From NCBI RefSeq assembly GCF_902806455.1, contig NZ_CADCWQ010000001.1:2170001-2234000 (forward strand): a stretch of DNA of 64,000 nucleotides. The letters run 5' to 3'. Source of the stretch: Virgibacillus doumboii. Its GTDB lineage: Bacteria; Bacillota; Bacilli; Bacillales; Amphibacillaceae. Each line of letters opens with the position of its first letter. Position 1 is the stretch's first letter. A program made the position numbers and the translations under genes. The notes beneath the pieces are model-generated. The model made no database searches and was not told the DNA's origin. It saw nothing but the letters and a program-made list of their open reading frames with translations. Below are positions 1 through 8,138 of this stretch, one piece after another.

Positions 1-947
1 GACCTTTTGAAGCAAACGGAAACATCCCAAATGATATCGATATATTACATGATGACATGTGGCTTAAGCAGGAAACGTTTGAAAAAGCCCAGCGGATTAT
101 GATGGAAGAAGCATCCCAATTTGCCATAAAGAACAGTCTGATAGAAAAAGAACAAGTACAATTCTTTATCAGCGGTGACCTGATTAATCAAATAACACCA
201 ACCAGTTTTGCAGCCAAAACGTTGGATATGCCCTATTTTGGGCTGTTCAGTGCCTGTGCAACAACAACTGAAAGCCTGGCACTTGCCGCCTATCTTATAA
301 ATAGCGGCGGAGCAGAATATATTTTAAGCGGGACCAGCAGCCATAATGCAGCTACAGAAAAGCAATTCCGTTACCCAACTGAGTATGGCGGACAAAAACC
401 CCCAACTGCACAATGGACAGTAACAGGGGCAGGATGTGCACTGGTTGCCAAAGAAGGAGATGGCCCAAGAATTACATCGGCAACCATCGGTAAAGTTATT
501 GATATGGGAATGACTGACCCATTTAATATGGGTGGTGCAATGGCCCCTGCTGCCGTTGATACTATCGAAACACATCTGCGTGAACGCAATGTTGACCCTT
601 CTTACTATGATTTAATCATTACCGGAGATCTTGGCCATGTCGGCCGCGAGGTTTCATTGGATCTTCTCCAGAAAAAAAACATTGCGGTAACCGAAGAGAA
701 TTATAAAGACTGCGGGTTAACCATCTACAGAGAAGACCAGCCTGTCCTGTCCGGAGCAAGTGGAGCGGCTTGCTCATCAGTAGTGCTATACGGACATTTT
801 TTAAATCTGATGAAACAAAAAGAACTAAACCGTATTCTCGTTGTTGCAACAGGTTCACTGCATTCACCGCTTAGTGTACAGCAGAACGACTCCATTCCTT
901 GTATTGCACATGCAGTTTCTATCGAATCAGGAAGTGATATACAATGA
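1..947 (+). CDS. spoVAD: Stage V sporulation protein AD (5' truncated by window)
   Basis: SpoVAD is part of the SpoVA channel that moves dipicolinic acid into the forespore and releases it at germination. The reading frame is open from base 3, so the true start lies outside the window. The product has a thiolase-like fold typical of SpoVAD: an [17 protein letters not shown] segment, then [11 protein letters not shown], the TGDLGHVG motif and a C-terminal VATGSLHSP block. The stop overlaps the next start in ATGA (944-947), indicating translational coupling to spoVAE. The downstream DUF1657 and DUF421 genes match the mobile spoVA2mob type rather than the chromosomal spoVAA-AF operon. Identification is firm; the operon type is inferred from context. 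Confidence 0.95.
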   Translation, partial: PFEANGNIPNDIDILHDDMWLKQETFEKAQRIMMEEASQFAIKNSLIEKEQVQFFISGDLINQITPTSFAAKTLDMPYFGLFSACATTTESLALAAYLINSGGAEYILSGTSSHNAATEKQFRYPTEYGGQKPPTAQWTVTGAGCALVAKEGDGPRITSATIGKVIDMGMTDPFNMGGAMAPAAVDTIETHLRERNVDPSYYDLIITGDLGHVGREVSLDLLQKKNIAVTEENYKDCGLTIYREDQPVLSGASGAACSSVVLYGHFLNLMKQKELNRILVVATGSLHSPLSVQQNDSIPCIAHAVSIESGSDIQ

Positions 948-1294
948 TTTTTTTCTGGGCATTTGTCGTTGGTGGGCTGATTTGTGTAATTGGACAGATT
1001 ATGTTTGATGTTTTCAAGTTTAATCCGGGACTTACCCTCAGCATTCTTGTTGTAGCAGGTGCCATCTTGGACGGTTTTGGCCTGTACGAACCATTAATCG
1101 ACTTTGCAGGCGCCGGTGCAACCGTACCAATAACAAGCTTTGGAAATTCACTTGTACATGGCGCGATGGATGAAGCAGAAAAACATGGATTGATAGGTGT
1201 TGTAACCGGAATGTTCGAAGTAACGAGTGCCGGTATTTCTGCTGCCATTATTTTTGGAATGATTGGTGCAATCATCTTTAAACCGAAAGGATAG
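944..1294 (+). CDS. spoVAE: Stage V sporulation protein AE (SpoVAEb type)
   Basis: A 116-residue integral membrane protein of the SpoVAC/SpoVAEb family, which forms the membrane part of the dipicolinic acid channel with SpoVAD. It has an N-terminal hydrophobic helix ([20 protein letters not shown]), a conserved [20 protein letters not shown] segment near residues 52-71, and a C-terminal GMIGAIIF helix. Length is normal for SpoVAEb. The ATG overlaps the spoVAD stop by four bases. The DUF1657 gene begins eight bases after its stop, so all are probably one transcript. Confidence 0.95.
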   Translation: MIFFWAFVVGGLICVIGQIMFDVFKFNPGLTLSILVVAGAILDGFGLYEPLIDFAGAGATVPITSFGNSLVHGAMDEAEKHGLIGVVTGMFEVTSAGISAAIIFGMIGAIIFKPKG

Positions 1295-1302
1295 GATAAG
1301 AA

Positions 1303-1506
1303 ATGACTGTCGGATCACAGGTAAAAAGCTGTTATTCATCGGTGAAAAACGTTGATGCAACGCTTGAATCATTAGCCAACAAAACACAAAGTCCAGAAGC
1401 TGGAGAAGCATTTGAAGAAGCACAGGAAATCATTGCTCAGGTTAAGGAAGATTTGAAAAACCAGGTTATATACCTTGCCAAAGAGGAACCACAGTATAAA
1501 AACTAA
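1303..1506 (+). CDS. DUF1657 small spore-associated protein
   Basis: A 67-residue soluble, probably helical protein of the DUF1657 family. It begins MTVGSQVKSCYSSVKN and ends EEPQYKN. The same start and an EPQYK ending occur in a second DUF1657 gene at 55652, so the window carries two diverged paralogues. The biochemical role is unknown; members recur in spoVA2mob operons and near YetF-type genes, which points to the spore. It lies eight bases after spoVAE and 21 bases before the DUF421 gene. Confidence 0.85.
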   Translation: MTVGSQVKSCYSSVKNVDATLESLANKTQSPEAGEAFEEAQEIIAQVKEDLKNQVIYLAKEEPQYKN

Positions 1507-1527
1507 ACACGGAACAGGAGGGATTCC

Positions 1528-2385
1528 ATGCCAGGGTGGGTTGAGATTGTAATCCGATCATTGAGTTTACTGGTTGCATTATTTTTTATTACTAAAATGC
1601 TTGGTAAAAAGCAAATGGCACAACTGGATATTTTTCAATATATAACCGGGATTGTTATTGGCAGTATTGTTGCAACACATGTAACAGATTTATCAACCCA
1701 GTTTGAATACGCGATTATTGCGCTTCTGATCTGGTTTCTCGTACCATTAGGTGTGGAGTTTTTATCACTGAAAAGCAAACGATTTCGTAATTTCAGCCAG
1801 GGCAAAGGAACAGTTTTTATTCAAAATGGAAAAATCATGGAGGATAATCTGAAAAAAGAACGATTTACAACAGATGACCTGCTTGAAGAATTACGTAATA
1901 ACAAAATTTATAATGCAGCTGATGTGGAATTTGCTGTTCTTGAACCAACAGGGAAAGTAAATGTGTTGCCTAAAAAAGAATACCAGCCACTAACGGCCAA
2001 AGATTTCGGTTTAAAACTCTCACCGGATAAAGAACCCCAGACAGTTATTATGGATGGTGAAATTTTACTGGAACCTTTGGCAAATGCATCACTAAGCAAA
2101 AGTTGGCTGGAAATGGAACTTGAAAAAATTAACGTAAGTCTTGAAAATGTTTTCCTGGGCCAGGTGGATAGTGATGGGCAATTAACTGTTGATTTGTATG
2201 ATGACCAAATAGCAGTACCGAGTCCATCTGAAAAACCTCTCCTTAACGCAACAATGAAAAAATGTCAGGCAGACCTGGAATTGTTTGCCCTGGCTACAGA
2301 AAGCAAAAAATCAAAAGCATTGTATGAAAAAAACAGCCGGCTGATGCAAAAAGCCATAGACAAGGTATCACCATATTTAAAATAA
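1528..2385 (+). CDS. DUF421 / YetF-family membrane protein
   Basis: A 285-residue protein of the YetF/DUF421 family. Three N-terminal membrane helices lie at about residues 8-80, followed by a cytoplasmic region with the family pattern GKGTVFIQNGKIMEDNL and a long C-terminal extension. DUF421 proteins are common in spore formers, and one is part of the spoVA2mob operon linked to spore heat resistance. The start has a GGAGGG ribosome binding site. It is probably the last gene of the spoVA operon: 73 bases with an inverted repeat follow before a lipoprotein gene. The molecular function of the family is not established. Confidence 0.85.
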   Translation: MPGWVEIVIRSLSLLVALFFITKMLGKKQMAQLDIFQYITGIVIGSIVATHVTDLSTQFEYAIIALLIWFLVPLGVEFLSLKSKRFRNFSQGKGTVFIQNGKIMEDNLKKERFTTDDLLEELRNNKIYNAADVEFAVLEPTGKVNVLPKKEYQPLTAKDFGLKLSPDKEPQTVIMDGEILLEPLANASLSKSWLEMELEKINVSLENVFLGQVDSDGQLTVDLYDDQIAVPSPSEKPLLNATMKKCQADLELFALATESKKSKALYEKNSRLMQKAIDKVSPYLK

Positions 2386-2416
2386 ACCTTCAGCTGTAGT
2401 GAAAGAGCTCCCAATG

Positions 2417-2443
2417 GTGTATAATTGGTTTTTGATTATACAC
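2417..2443. promoter_or_regulatory. Perfect 9-bp inverted repeat upstream of the nuclease gene
   Basis: GTGTATAAT (2417-2425) is followed by nine bases and then its exact reverse complement ATTATACAC (2435-2443). It lies 15 bases before the ATG of the nuclease gene and next to its GCGGGG ribosome binding site. It could be an operator, or a leader hairpin. Only a short GGTTTTT run follows, so it is a poor terminator. Confidence 0.45.
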
Positions 2444-2458
2444 TAGCGGGGTTTTTAA

Positions 2459-3142
2459 ATGATCAGGAAAATAATTATTTTACTATTGCTTTCACTTCTT
2501 GCAGCCTGTTCAGCAGCATCAGGTAATGAAGTTACTTTTGTTCGTGCCGTTGACGGGGATACTTTTATTGCCAATGTCGATGGAAAAGAAGAGTATGTCC
2601 GCCTGCTGTTAGTGGACACTCCTGAAACGAAACATCCGGATAAAGAGGTACAGCCTTTTGGCCCTGAAGCCAGTCAATTAATGGAGGATACCTTCTCCAA
2701 ATCAGAATCTATTCAGCTGGAATTTGGTACCGAAAAACGTGATAAATATGATAGATTACTTGCATATTTATATTCCGATGACGGCCAAATGTTTAATAAA
2801 TTGCTCCTGAAAAAAGGATTGGCGCGTGTCGCATATGTTTATCCACCGAATGATAAGTATGTCGGGGGGTTTCGGAAAATAGAACAAAAGGCAAAGGAAG
2901 CGGAAAAAAGAATATGGAGTATTTCCGGATATGTAACTGAGGATGGCTTTAATGGTAATGTTGTGGAAGATCAGCCCGCGAATCCGAAACTTCCGTATGA
3001 CCCGTCCGGACCAGACCGGGACTGCGGCGATTTTAATTCCCAGGAATCGGCACAGGCGTTTTTCGAAGCAGCCGGTGGACCGGAAAAAGATCCGCATCGC
3101 CTTGATGGTGAGGGTGATGGACTTGTGTGTGAGGGATTGTAA
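2459..3142 (+). CDS. Secreted thermonuclease-like lipoprotein with Excalibur domain
   Basis: A 227-residue exported nuclease. The N-terminus is a lipoprotein signal with lipobox LLAAC. The staphylococcal-nuclease (TNase) domain covers about residues 25-150 with the catalytic pattern DGDTF, RLLLVDTPET and the EKRDKYDRLLAYLY segment. A C-terminal Excalibur calcium-binding domain (about 185-227) ends DLDGDG-like: HRLDGEGDGLVCEGL. It should degrade extracellular DNA or RNA at the cell surface using calcium. Similar proteins occur in B. subtilis (YncB/YokF type). It is a single gene, followed by repeat array A. Confidence 0.9.
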   Translation: MIRKIIILLLLSLLAACSAASGNEVTFVRAVDGDTFIANVDGKEEYVRLLLVDTPETKHPDKEVQPFGPEASQLMEDTFSKSESIQLEFGTEKRDKYDRLLAYLYSDDGQMFNKLLLKKGLARVAYVYPPNDKYVGGFRKIEQKAKEAEKRIWSISGYVTEDGFNGNVVEDQPANPKLPYDPSGPDRDCGDFNSQESAQAFFEAAGGPEKDPHRLDGEGDGLVCEGL

Positions 3143-3164
3143 TGAAATAGGTACATGTTGTGGC

Positions 3165-3415
3165 CTCGGGATGATATATTTAGTGTGGAGTTGATATATG
3201 TGCTGTGGGTTTGATATTTTTTGTTCTCGGGCAGATGTTGATTCTGTCAAGCTGATGTTTGCGCTCTCAAACCGATGTTTCGCTTTTCTGCCGATGTTCC
3301 GCTTCTTCTGCCGATGTTCTGCTCCTTCTGCCGATGTTCCGCTCCTTCTGCCAATGTTCTGCTCCTTCTGCCGATATTTTCGCTCTTTGTGCCGATATTT
3401 TCGCTTCTTCATCAC
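3165..3415. repeat. Intergenic array A: 12 units of about 20 nt
   Basis: The trinucleotide GAT (once AAT) recurs at 3173, 3193, 3213, 3234, 3254, 3274, 3293, 3313, 3333, 3353, 3373 and 3394, a period of 20 +/- 1. The first units read TTGATATATT-like; later ones read TTCTGCCGATGTTCCGCTCC. The array therefore passes from the wording of array C to that of array B. It lies between two convergent genes. All six-frame ORFs here are by-products of the repeat. Confidence 0.9.
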
Positions 3416-3450
3416 GAGACTTTTTTCCAGAATTAAATATATCCATAAAC

Positions 3451-3477
3451 AAATAAAGGCCCCCCACAAGAGAGCCT
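3451..3477 (-). terminator. Weak intrinsic terminator after the oxidoreductase gene
   Basis: Read on the minus strand, AGGCTC and GGGCCT form a short stem followed by TTTATTTG. It lies just after the stop at 3486. The stem is short, so this is tentative. Confidence 0.4.
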
Positions 3478-3485
3478 AATCACTT

Positions 3486-4469
3486 TTATTCACTAATCCG
3501 CAATGCAACCTTCCCAAACTGCTTTCCTTCCCCAAGATAGTCCATCGCATCCTGTGCCTCATCCAACAAGAATGTCCGGTCAACTACTGGATGCATTTTA
3601 TGCTTCGTCACATGTTCCAGCATTGCCTGAAGTTCTTCTCTGCTTCCCATCGTTGAGCCAAACAATTGATATTGTCCATAGAAAAATTTGCGCAGGTTCA
3701 AATTAACCGTATCTTCCGTTGTAGCACCAAAAACGACAATGCGACCGCCTTTTTTCAGAACGTCCAATGAACGATTAAACGTAGCGCGGCCGACACTTTC
3801 GATTACTAAATCAATCGTTTCATTTTTTAACTCCTCAGGCCAGTCACTATTCGTATCCAGCGTCATATCTGCTCCCAACGACTCAGCCTGCTGACGTTTT
3901 TCCTCGCTCCGGGAAGTCACAATCACCCGTGCACCAACATTCTTAGCAAACTGAATTAAATAGGTCGCGACACCACTTCCAGCCCCAGGGATAAATACGG
4001 TGTCACCCTCTTTCAATTCACCTTTCGTAAACAACGCACGAAATCCGGTAAGTCCGGCAAGTGCCAGGACACCTGCTTCTTCCCGTGTCATATGTTCCGG
4101 TTTCGGCTCTACCTGTCCCGCCGGCAATACGATCTTTTCCGTAAACGTGCCGTGATCCGGCATACCCAGAATATCGAATCCTTCCGGCGGGGCATCACTA
4201 TTTTTTTCCCAGCCGAGTGCAGGATTGATAATAACCTCATCCCCAACAGATAATTCAGAAACACCTTCACCGACTGATTCGATAACACCAGCACCATCAG
4301 ATCCCAAAATTAACGGATCTGTTTTATCTCCCCGGCGTTTCGGAATGGACAAATCACGGCGATTTAGTCCTGCTGCACGAATCGATACCAATACCTGCCC
4401 ATGGTCAGCAAATGGTTCATTCATTTCTCTGAGTTTCATTCCACCTTGTTCATGTACAAATGCCTTCAT
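3486..4469 (-). CDS. Zinc-independent MDR-family NAD(P)H oxidoreductase
   Basis: A medium-chain dehydrogenase/reductase of about 327 residues, quinone-oxidoreductase type. The N-terminal GroES-like domain contains RAAGLNRRDLSI and GSDGAGVIESVGEGV. The Rossmann domain contains PGAGSGVATYLIQFAKNVGA and VIVTSRS. The zinc-ligand cysteines of alcohol dehydrogenases are absent. The ATG at 4469 (MKAFVHEQGG) is preferred over the in-frame GTG at 4478, because AAGGG lies eight bases before the ATG. It starts six bases after the stop of the ArsA-like gene, so the two are probably cotranscribed. The substrate cannot be told from sequence. Confidence 0.85.
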   Translation of the reverse strand: MKAFVHEQGGMKLREMNEPFADHGQVLVSIRAAGLNRRDLSIPKRRGDKTDPLILGSDGAGVIESVGEGVSELSVGDEVIINPALGWEKNSDAPPEGFDILGMPDHGTFTEKIVLPAGQVEPKPEHMTREEAGVLALAGLTGFRALFTKGELKEGDTVFIPGAGSGVATYLIQFAKNVGARVIVTSRSEEKRQQAESLGADMTLDTNSDWPEELKNETIDLVIESVGRATFNRSLDVLKKGGRIVVFGATTEDTVNLNLRKFFYGQYQLFGSTMGSREELQAMLEHVTKHKMHPVVDRTFLLDEAQDAMDYLGEGKQFGKVALRISE

Positions 4470-4474
4470 ACCGG

Positions 4475-5407
4475 TCACCCTTCCACATAATATTTACTGA
4501 ATTCCTCCAGTTGTTCTTTGTTTACAATATCGTTTGAAAATAATGGTACATAGATTAGATTTTGCTTTTGGAATGTTCCCTTAATCATTTCCATATATTG
4601 CCTTTCGTGTTCTTTTCGCTGCAGTAAAAAATCCCCATCTGCATTTTCCGGCAATATTTTATTTATAATCAATGTTTTCACATGCAGGTGGTATTTATCA
4701 AGTAATTGAATTGCTTTTTCCGTTTCCAGTATCGGCAGACGTTCTGGATTCATGACGAAAATAAATCCGGTGACCTTACCGTCCAGAAGTACTTCCCTTG
4801 CCTTGGCGAATCGCTCCTGCCGCGTTTTCAAAACATCATATATCGGGTCTTCCACCGGATCGCCATCATTCAGCAGCTGGGTGTAATTTTCTTTGGTCTT
4901 TTGACGTTTTTGCAGCATTCCTTCAATCCATACTCCCATTAACTCCGGCAACGAAAGCAAACGGATTGTATGTCCGGTTGGTGCAGTATCAAAAATAATC
5001 TTATCATAGTTTTCACTTTCTTCTAAGATAATAGAAATCAGTTTATCAAATAATGCCGCCTCATCCGCACCCGGTGAAGCCTTCGCGGTATCAAGCTGGC
5101 GGTGCACTTCCTCCATCATGCTTGAATGCACAACACCTTTAATATTTTCTTTGACCCCTTTAATGTATTTATTCGTCTCGATTTCCGGATCAATCTCAAG
5201 TGCATACAGATTGTCTGAAATTTCTGCAGTTTTTCCACCAACCGATTGATTGAAAATATCGCCAAGATTGTGTGCCGGATCCGTTGAAATAAGCAGCGTT
5301 TTATTGTCCTCCTCAGCAGATTTCCAGGCGATTGCCGCAGCAGACGTTGACTTCCCTACCCCACCTTTACCACCAACAAATATGATTTTTTTCTCAAGAA
5401 CTTGCAT
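4475..5407 (-). CDS. ArsA/Get3-family ATPase
   Basis: A 310-residue SIMIBI-class ATPase of the ArsA/GET3 family. It has a deviant P-loop FVGGKGGVGKST at residues 10-21, switch I STDPAHNLGD, and DTAPTGHTIRLL. It contains no cysteine, so it lacks the metalloid ligands of the arsenite-pump ATPase ArsA and is better seen as a Get3-like client-handling ATPase. It is a single-domain form. On the same strand upstream lie the CC-ending small protein and cstA, separated by a dispersed palindromic element; no arsenic genes are near. A role in targeting or maturing a membrane or tail-anchored protein is inference. Confidence 0.85.
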   Translation of the reverse strand: MQVLEKKIIFVGGKGGVGKSTSAAAIAWKSAEEDNKTLLISTDPAHNLGDIFNQSVGGKTAEISDNLYALEIDPEIETNKYIKGVKENIKGVVHSSMMEEVHRQLDTAKASPGADEAALFDKLISIILEESENYDKIIFDTAPTGHTIRLLSLPELMGVWIEGMLQKRQKTKENYTQLLNDGDPVEDPIYDVLKTRQERFAKAREVLLDGKVTGFIFVMNPERLPILETEKAIQLLDKYHLHVKTLIINKILPENADGDFLLQRKEHERQYMEMIKGTFQKQNLIYVPLFSNDIVNKEQLEEFSKYYVEG

Positions 5408-5439
5408 AGTACGACTCCTTTTTTTAAGGCTGTTTTAGC

Positions 5440-5645
5440 ATGGATTAATGCTCTGACCCGCAGCCCGGATACACTTCGCTTTCACACCTCCGGGTACCAA
5501 GGCGACATCTGCTCAAAAAGTACGTTTTCGCAGTGTCTTCTTAGCCGGGGGCAGCTGTTGAGCCCTCCTCGCGCTGCCGCACTCGGTGGTCTCACCGATG
5601 CCTCAGCTCCCCCAGGAGTCTACGTGTATCCGGGCTGCTTGTAGA
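5440..5645. repeat. Palindromic dispersed element, copy 1 (long form)
   Basis: GCAGCCCGGATACAC (5460-5474) and GTGTATCCGGGCTGC (5624-5638) are exact reverse complements. The interior holds conserved words CTCACCGATGCC, CCCAGGAGTCTACGTG, GCCGGGGGCAGC and a segment with GCGACATCTGCTC and GTACGTTTTCGCAG that short copies lack. Related copies lie at 36535, 52188 and 63891. This copy separates the ArsA-like gene from the CC-ending gene. It contains no credible gene. Confidence 0.85.
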
Positions 5646-5718
5646 AAATGTAAGCCTAAATATTTCTTCTAAAGCATCAACTTTTTAGAAAACAGGTTTT
5701 TTTTAAAATACCAGTTAG

Positions 5719-5976
5719 TTAACAACAACGAATTCCTGTCATAGGTGATTTTTCCATCCCCATCCGCAAGTGCCAGTCATGAAATTGTTCAATCATATAT
5801 GGATACAACTCGAGCGTGTAGTAATAAACAGGATTTGGAATGCCGATCATTTCGGAATATAAGAGCAGCAGAAACAAGTCATCCTGGTCACGCAGTTCGC
5901 GGGCAATTTCCTGTCGGTGCGGCATGTTTAATACTTCTTCATAATAATCAATCAGCATCTTCAGCTTATCCAGCAC
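5719..5976 (-). CDS. Small protein ending in Cys-Cys (cory-CC-star type)
   Basis: An 85-residue protein starting from GTG at 5976 (LDKLKMLIDYYEEVLNMPHR), chosen because AAAGGAGAGGTGAGG lies directly upstream. It is rich in leucine and tyrosine: LFLLLLYSEMIGIPNPVYYYTLELYPYM. The last two residues before the stop are Cys-Cys. I recall this as the cory-CC-star family, often encoded beside CstA and an ArsA-like ATPase, as here. The terminal cysteines could bind metal, carry a lipid or form a disulfide; none of this is shown by sequence. It lies downstream of cstA across a small hairpin. Confidence 0.75.
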   Translation of the reverse strand: MLDKLKMLIDYYEEVLNMPHRQEIARELRDQDDLFLLLLYSEMIGIPNPVYYYTLELYPYMIEQFHDWHLRMGMEKSPMTGIRCC

Positions 5977-6000
5977 GATCCTCACCTCTCCTTTAATCAG

Positions 6001-6028
6001 AAAAGGGATCACTAATGATAATGATCCC
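6001..6028 (-). terminator. Hairpin between cstA and the CC-ending gene
   Basis: On the minus strand GGGATCA and TGATCCC form a 7-bp stem with a ten-base loop, followed by TTTTCTG. It lies 12 bases after the cstA stop. The short T-run suggests partial termination, or protection of the cstA transcript, with read-through to the downstream gene. Confidence 0.5.
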
Positions 6029-6039
6029 CCTCCAACTAT

Positions 6040-7776
6040 TTAATCGTCCCTGTTATCCGGTATATCCATCTTTCCGGTAAGTGCCGTAAATGCTGTCAAA
6101 ATAATCCAGACAGCAAATACAAAAATAATTGCCCCAAAAACGAACAATAATGTACTGGATTCAGATCCCCACCATGACCACTGGAAAACAACCTGCTGGA
6201 ACATCGCATACAGTGTCATGAACATCAGGAATACCATTGGCAGGAAGGCAATCATGTAGTTTCGGCCCTGGCGTTTAAGCCAAATTGCAATAAGCAATAA
6301 ACTGATGCCCGCAAGCAGTTGATTGGAAGTACCAAATAGTGGCCATAACAGATAACCGCCTGACCCAAAACCCTTTGGCCCTTCCGGAAGCAATACCAAT
6401 GCAGCACTTGAAACAACTGCTAGACTCGTTGCTACATGCATTTTGGAAAGTCCAGGCATCTTGTATTCAACACCAAGCTCCGCAATAATGTAGCGCATTA
6501 ACCGAACTGATGTATCCAATGTTGTCGCTGCAAAACTGACGACAATTACCGAAACAATGGTTGCTGCAATATCCGGTGGAATCATAAGACCAGTTGCTAA
6601 CTGTCCTGCACCTTCCACAAATACATTAAGACCTGCCCCACCCGCAGCTGTAAAACTGGAGTATGTCGCCATAAATTCATCGGTATTAGAGAAGAATGTA
6701 ACAACAGCTATAATGGATATTAACGCCAAAGCACCTTCTCCTACTGCACCTAAATATCCTACAAAGCGCGCATCGGTTTCTTTATTCAACTGCTTACTGG
6801 ATGTTCCGCTAGACACAAGCCCATGGAATCCTGATATGGCACCACATGCAATCGTAATGAATAACAGCGGGAACCAGGAAACATCTGTACCCGTATTTGT
6901 TAATGGAGCAGTTATTTCCGGGTTGGAAAACAACAACCCTAAGTATAAAATGGCCAACCCAACAACAAGCTGATGGGAATTAATAAAATCACGCGGCTGC
7001 AATAGCTTCCATACCGGTAAAGTTGAAGCAATGTAGACGTATACCATCAGAATAATGATCCAAATGAAAAATGCAGTCGATACCGCACCAAGGCCAAATA
7101 AACCAGCTCCACCTTCTCCCCCCATATATTGAACGAGGTCAATCTTAAGGAAATCGACCCTGCTGGCAATTACAGCAGTTAAGTACATAACAGCAAGCGC
7201 CAGTAACGATGGGACAAGCATCTTCTTTTGGCGTTTATAAACCGCAAAACCAATCCAAACCGCCAGTGGAATTTGAATAAACACTGGTATAACACTTGCC
7301 GGGAATGAAATGAACAGATTTGCAATCACCCAGGCAAACACCGCATTAACCATTAGAACCAGTATAAGGATAATGAATAAAAACAAAATCTTCGCCCGCT
7401 GCCCAATCAGTTTATTTGCAAGTGTACCAACCGACTGACCTTTGTTCCGGACAGATAAAACCAATGTTCCAAAATCATGAACCCCAGCTGCAAAAACGGT
7501 TCCAAGAATTACCCATAAAAATGCCGGTAGCCACCCCCAATAAACCGCGATAGCCGGTCCAACAATTGGAGCCGCACCTGCAACTGATGTAAAATGATGG
7601 CCCCACAAGACGAACTTATTTGTAGGTACAAAGTCAACGCCATCTTTATATCGGTGTGCCGGTGTAACATAATTGGGATCAAGACGGAAAATTTTATCAG
7701 CAACAAACTTGGAATAATACCGGTAACCCAAGGCGAAAACAATTATCCCGATTAACGCAACAACAATACCACTCAC
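6040..7776 (-). CDS. cstA: CstA-family carbon starvation / pyruvate transporter
   Basis: A 578-residue polytopic membrane protein of the CstA family, with about 14-16 predicted helices. It shows the family segments FVPTNKFVLWGHHFTSVAGAAPIVGPAIAV-like near residues 50-78, GVHDFGTLVLSVRN, SGFHGLVSSGTSSKQL and SFAATTLDTSVRLMRY. CstA proteins import peptides or pyruvate when carbon is scarce. The length fits the shorter CstA class. The downstream CC-ending protein and ArsA-like ATPase probably belong to the same function. Repeat array B lies upstream, so its promoter must be within or close to the array's left edge. Confidence 0.92.
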   Translation of the reverse strand: MSGIVVALIGIIVFALGYRYYSKFVADKIFRLDPNYVTPAHRYKDGVDFVPTNKFVLWGHHFTSVAGAAPIVGPAIAVYWGWLPAFLWVILGTVFAAGVHDFGTLVLSVRNKGQSVGTLANKLIGQRAKILFLFIILILVLMVNAVFAWVIANLFISFPASVIPVFIQIPLAVWIGFAVYKRQKKMLVPSLLALAVMYLTAVIASRVDFLKIDLVQYMGGEGGAGLFGLGAVSTAFFIWIIILMVYVYIASTLPVWKLLQPRDFINSHQLVVGLAILYLGLLFSNPEITAPLTNTGTDVSWFPLLFITIACGAISGFHGLVSSGTSSKQLNKETDARFVGYLGAVGEGALALISIIAVVTFFSNTDEFMATYSSFTAAGGAGLNVFVEGAGQLATGLMIPPDIAATIVSVIVVSFAATTLDTSVRLMRYIIAELGVEYKMPGLSKMHVATSLAVVSSAALVLLPEGPKGFGSGGYLLWPLFGTSNQLLAGISLLLIAIWLKRQGRNYMIAFLPMVFLMFMTLYAMFQQVVFQWSWWGSESSTLLFVFGAIIFVFAVWIILTAFTALTGKMDIPDNRDD

Positions 7777-7894
7777 GTCATTTACCTCCCCTTATTTTAT
7801 TGAGAAATCTCTTTGAATAGAGCCTTTCCCAGTACAATCTATGCGTGAGTGGTGCTCTTTAGTACAACTTCCTTTTATGCGGGAAGTTTTTGTT

Positions 7895-8052
7895 CCAGCG
7901 CTAATGTTCCGCTTCTTCTGCCGATATTTCGCCTCTTCTGCTAATGTTCCGCTCCTTCTGCCGATGTTTCGCCTCTTTTGCCGATGTTTCGCCTCTTCTG
8001 CTGATGTTCCGCTTCTTTTGCCGATGTTCTGATTCTTTTGCCGATAGTCCCC
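7895..8052. repeat. Intergenic array B: 8 units with an exact 20-nt period
   Basis: The core GATRTT (or AATGTT) recurs at 7903, 7923, 7943, 7963, 7983, 8003, 8023 and 8043, every 20 bases without exception. The unit is close to TTCTGCCGATGTTCCGCTTC, the same word as the right half of array A. Between core words, pyrimidine-rich linkers vary by one or two bases. It lies between the formate dehydrogenase operon terminator and cstA. The apparent proteins in it (repeated RNIGRRSGTSAEEAEHRQK-type text) are rejected as coding. Confidence 0.92.
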
Positions 8053-8086
8053 CTCTACCACCAATCTCTCTCCGCCAGACTTTATT

Positions 8087-8125
8087 CAAAAAAACACCCC
8101 GAAAGCGGCACTTCCAACTTTCGGG
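8087..8125 (-). terminator. Intrinsic terminator of the formate dehydrogenase operon
   Basis: On the minus strand CCCGAAAG and CTTTCGGGG form an 8-bp stem with a 12-base loop, followed by TGTTTTTTTG. It lies 13 bases after the DUF1641 stop. Confidence 0.85.
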
Positions 8126-8138
8126 ACATTCTCTCAAT

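Noticed and set aside
2768..3479. Several ORFs of 60-233 codons across array A, with repeated RQKKRNIG or CSAPSADVP text
   Set aside because: They arise because a 20-21-nt repeat stays open in several frames on both strands at once. There is no ribosome binding site, and text changes wherever the period slips.
4475..5407. Arsenite resistance ATPase
   Set aside because: Single ATPase domain, no cysteine at all, and no arsR, arsB or arsD nearby.
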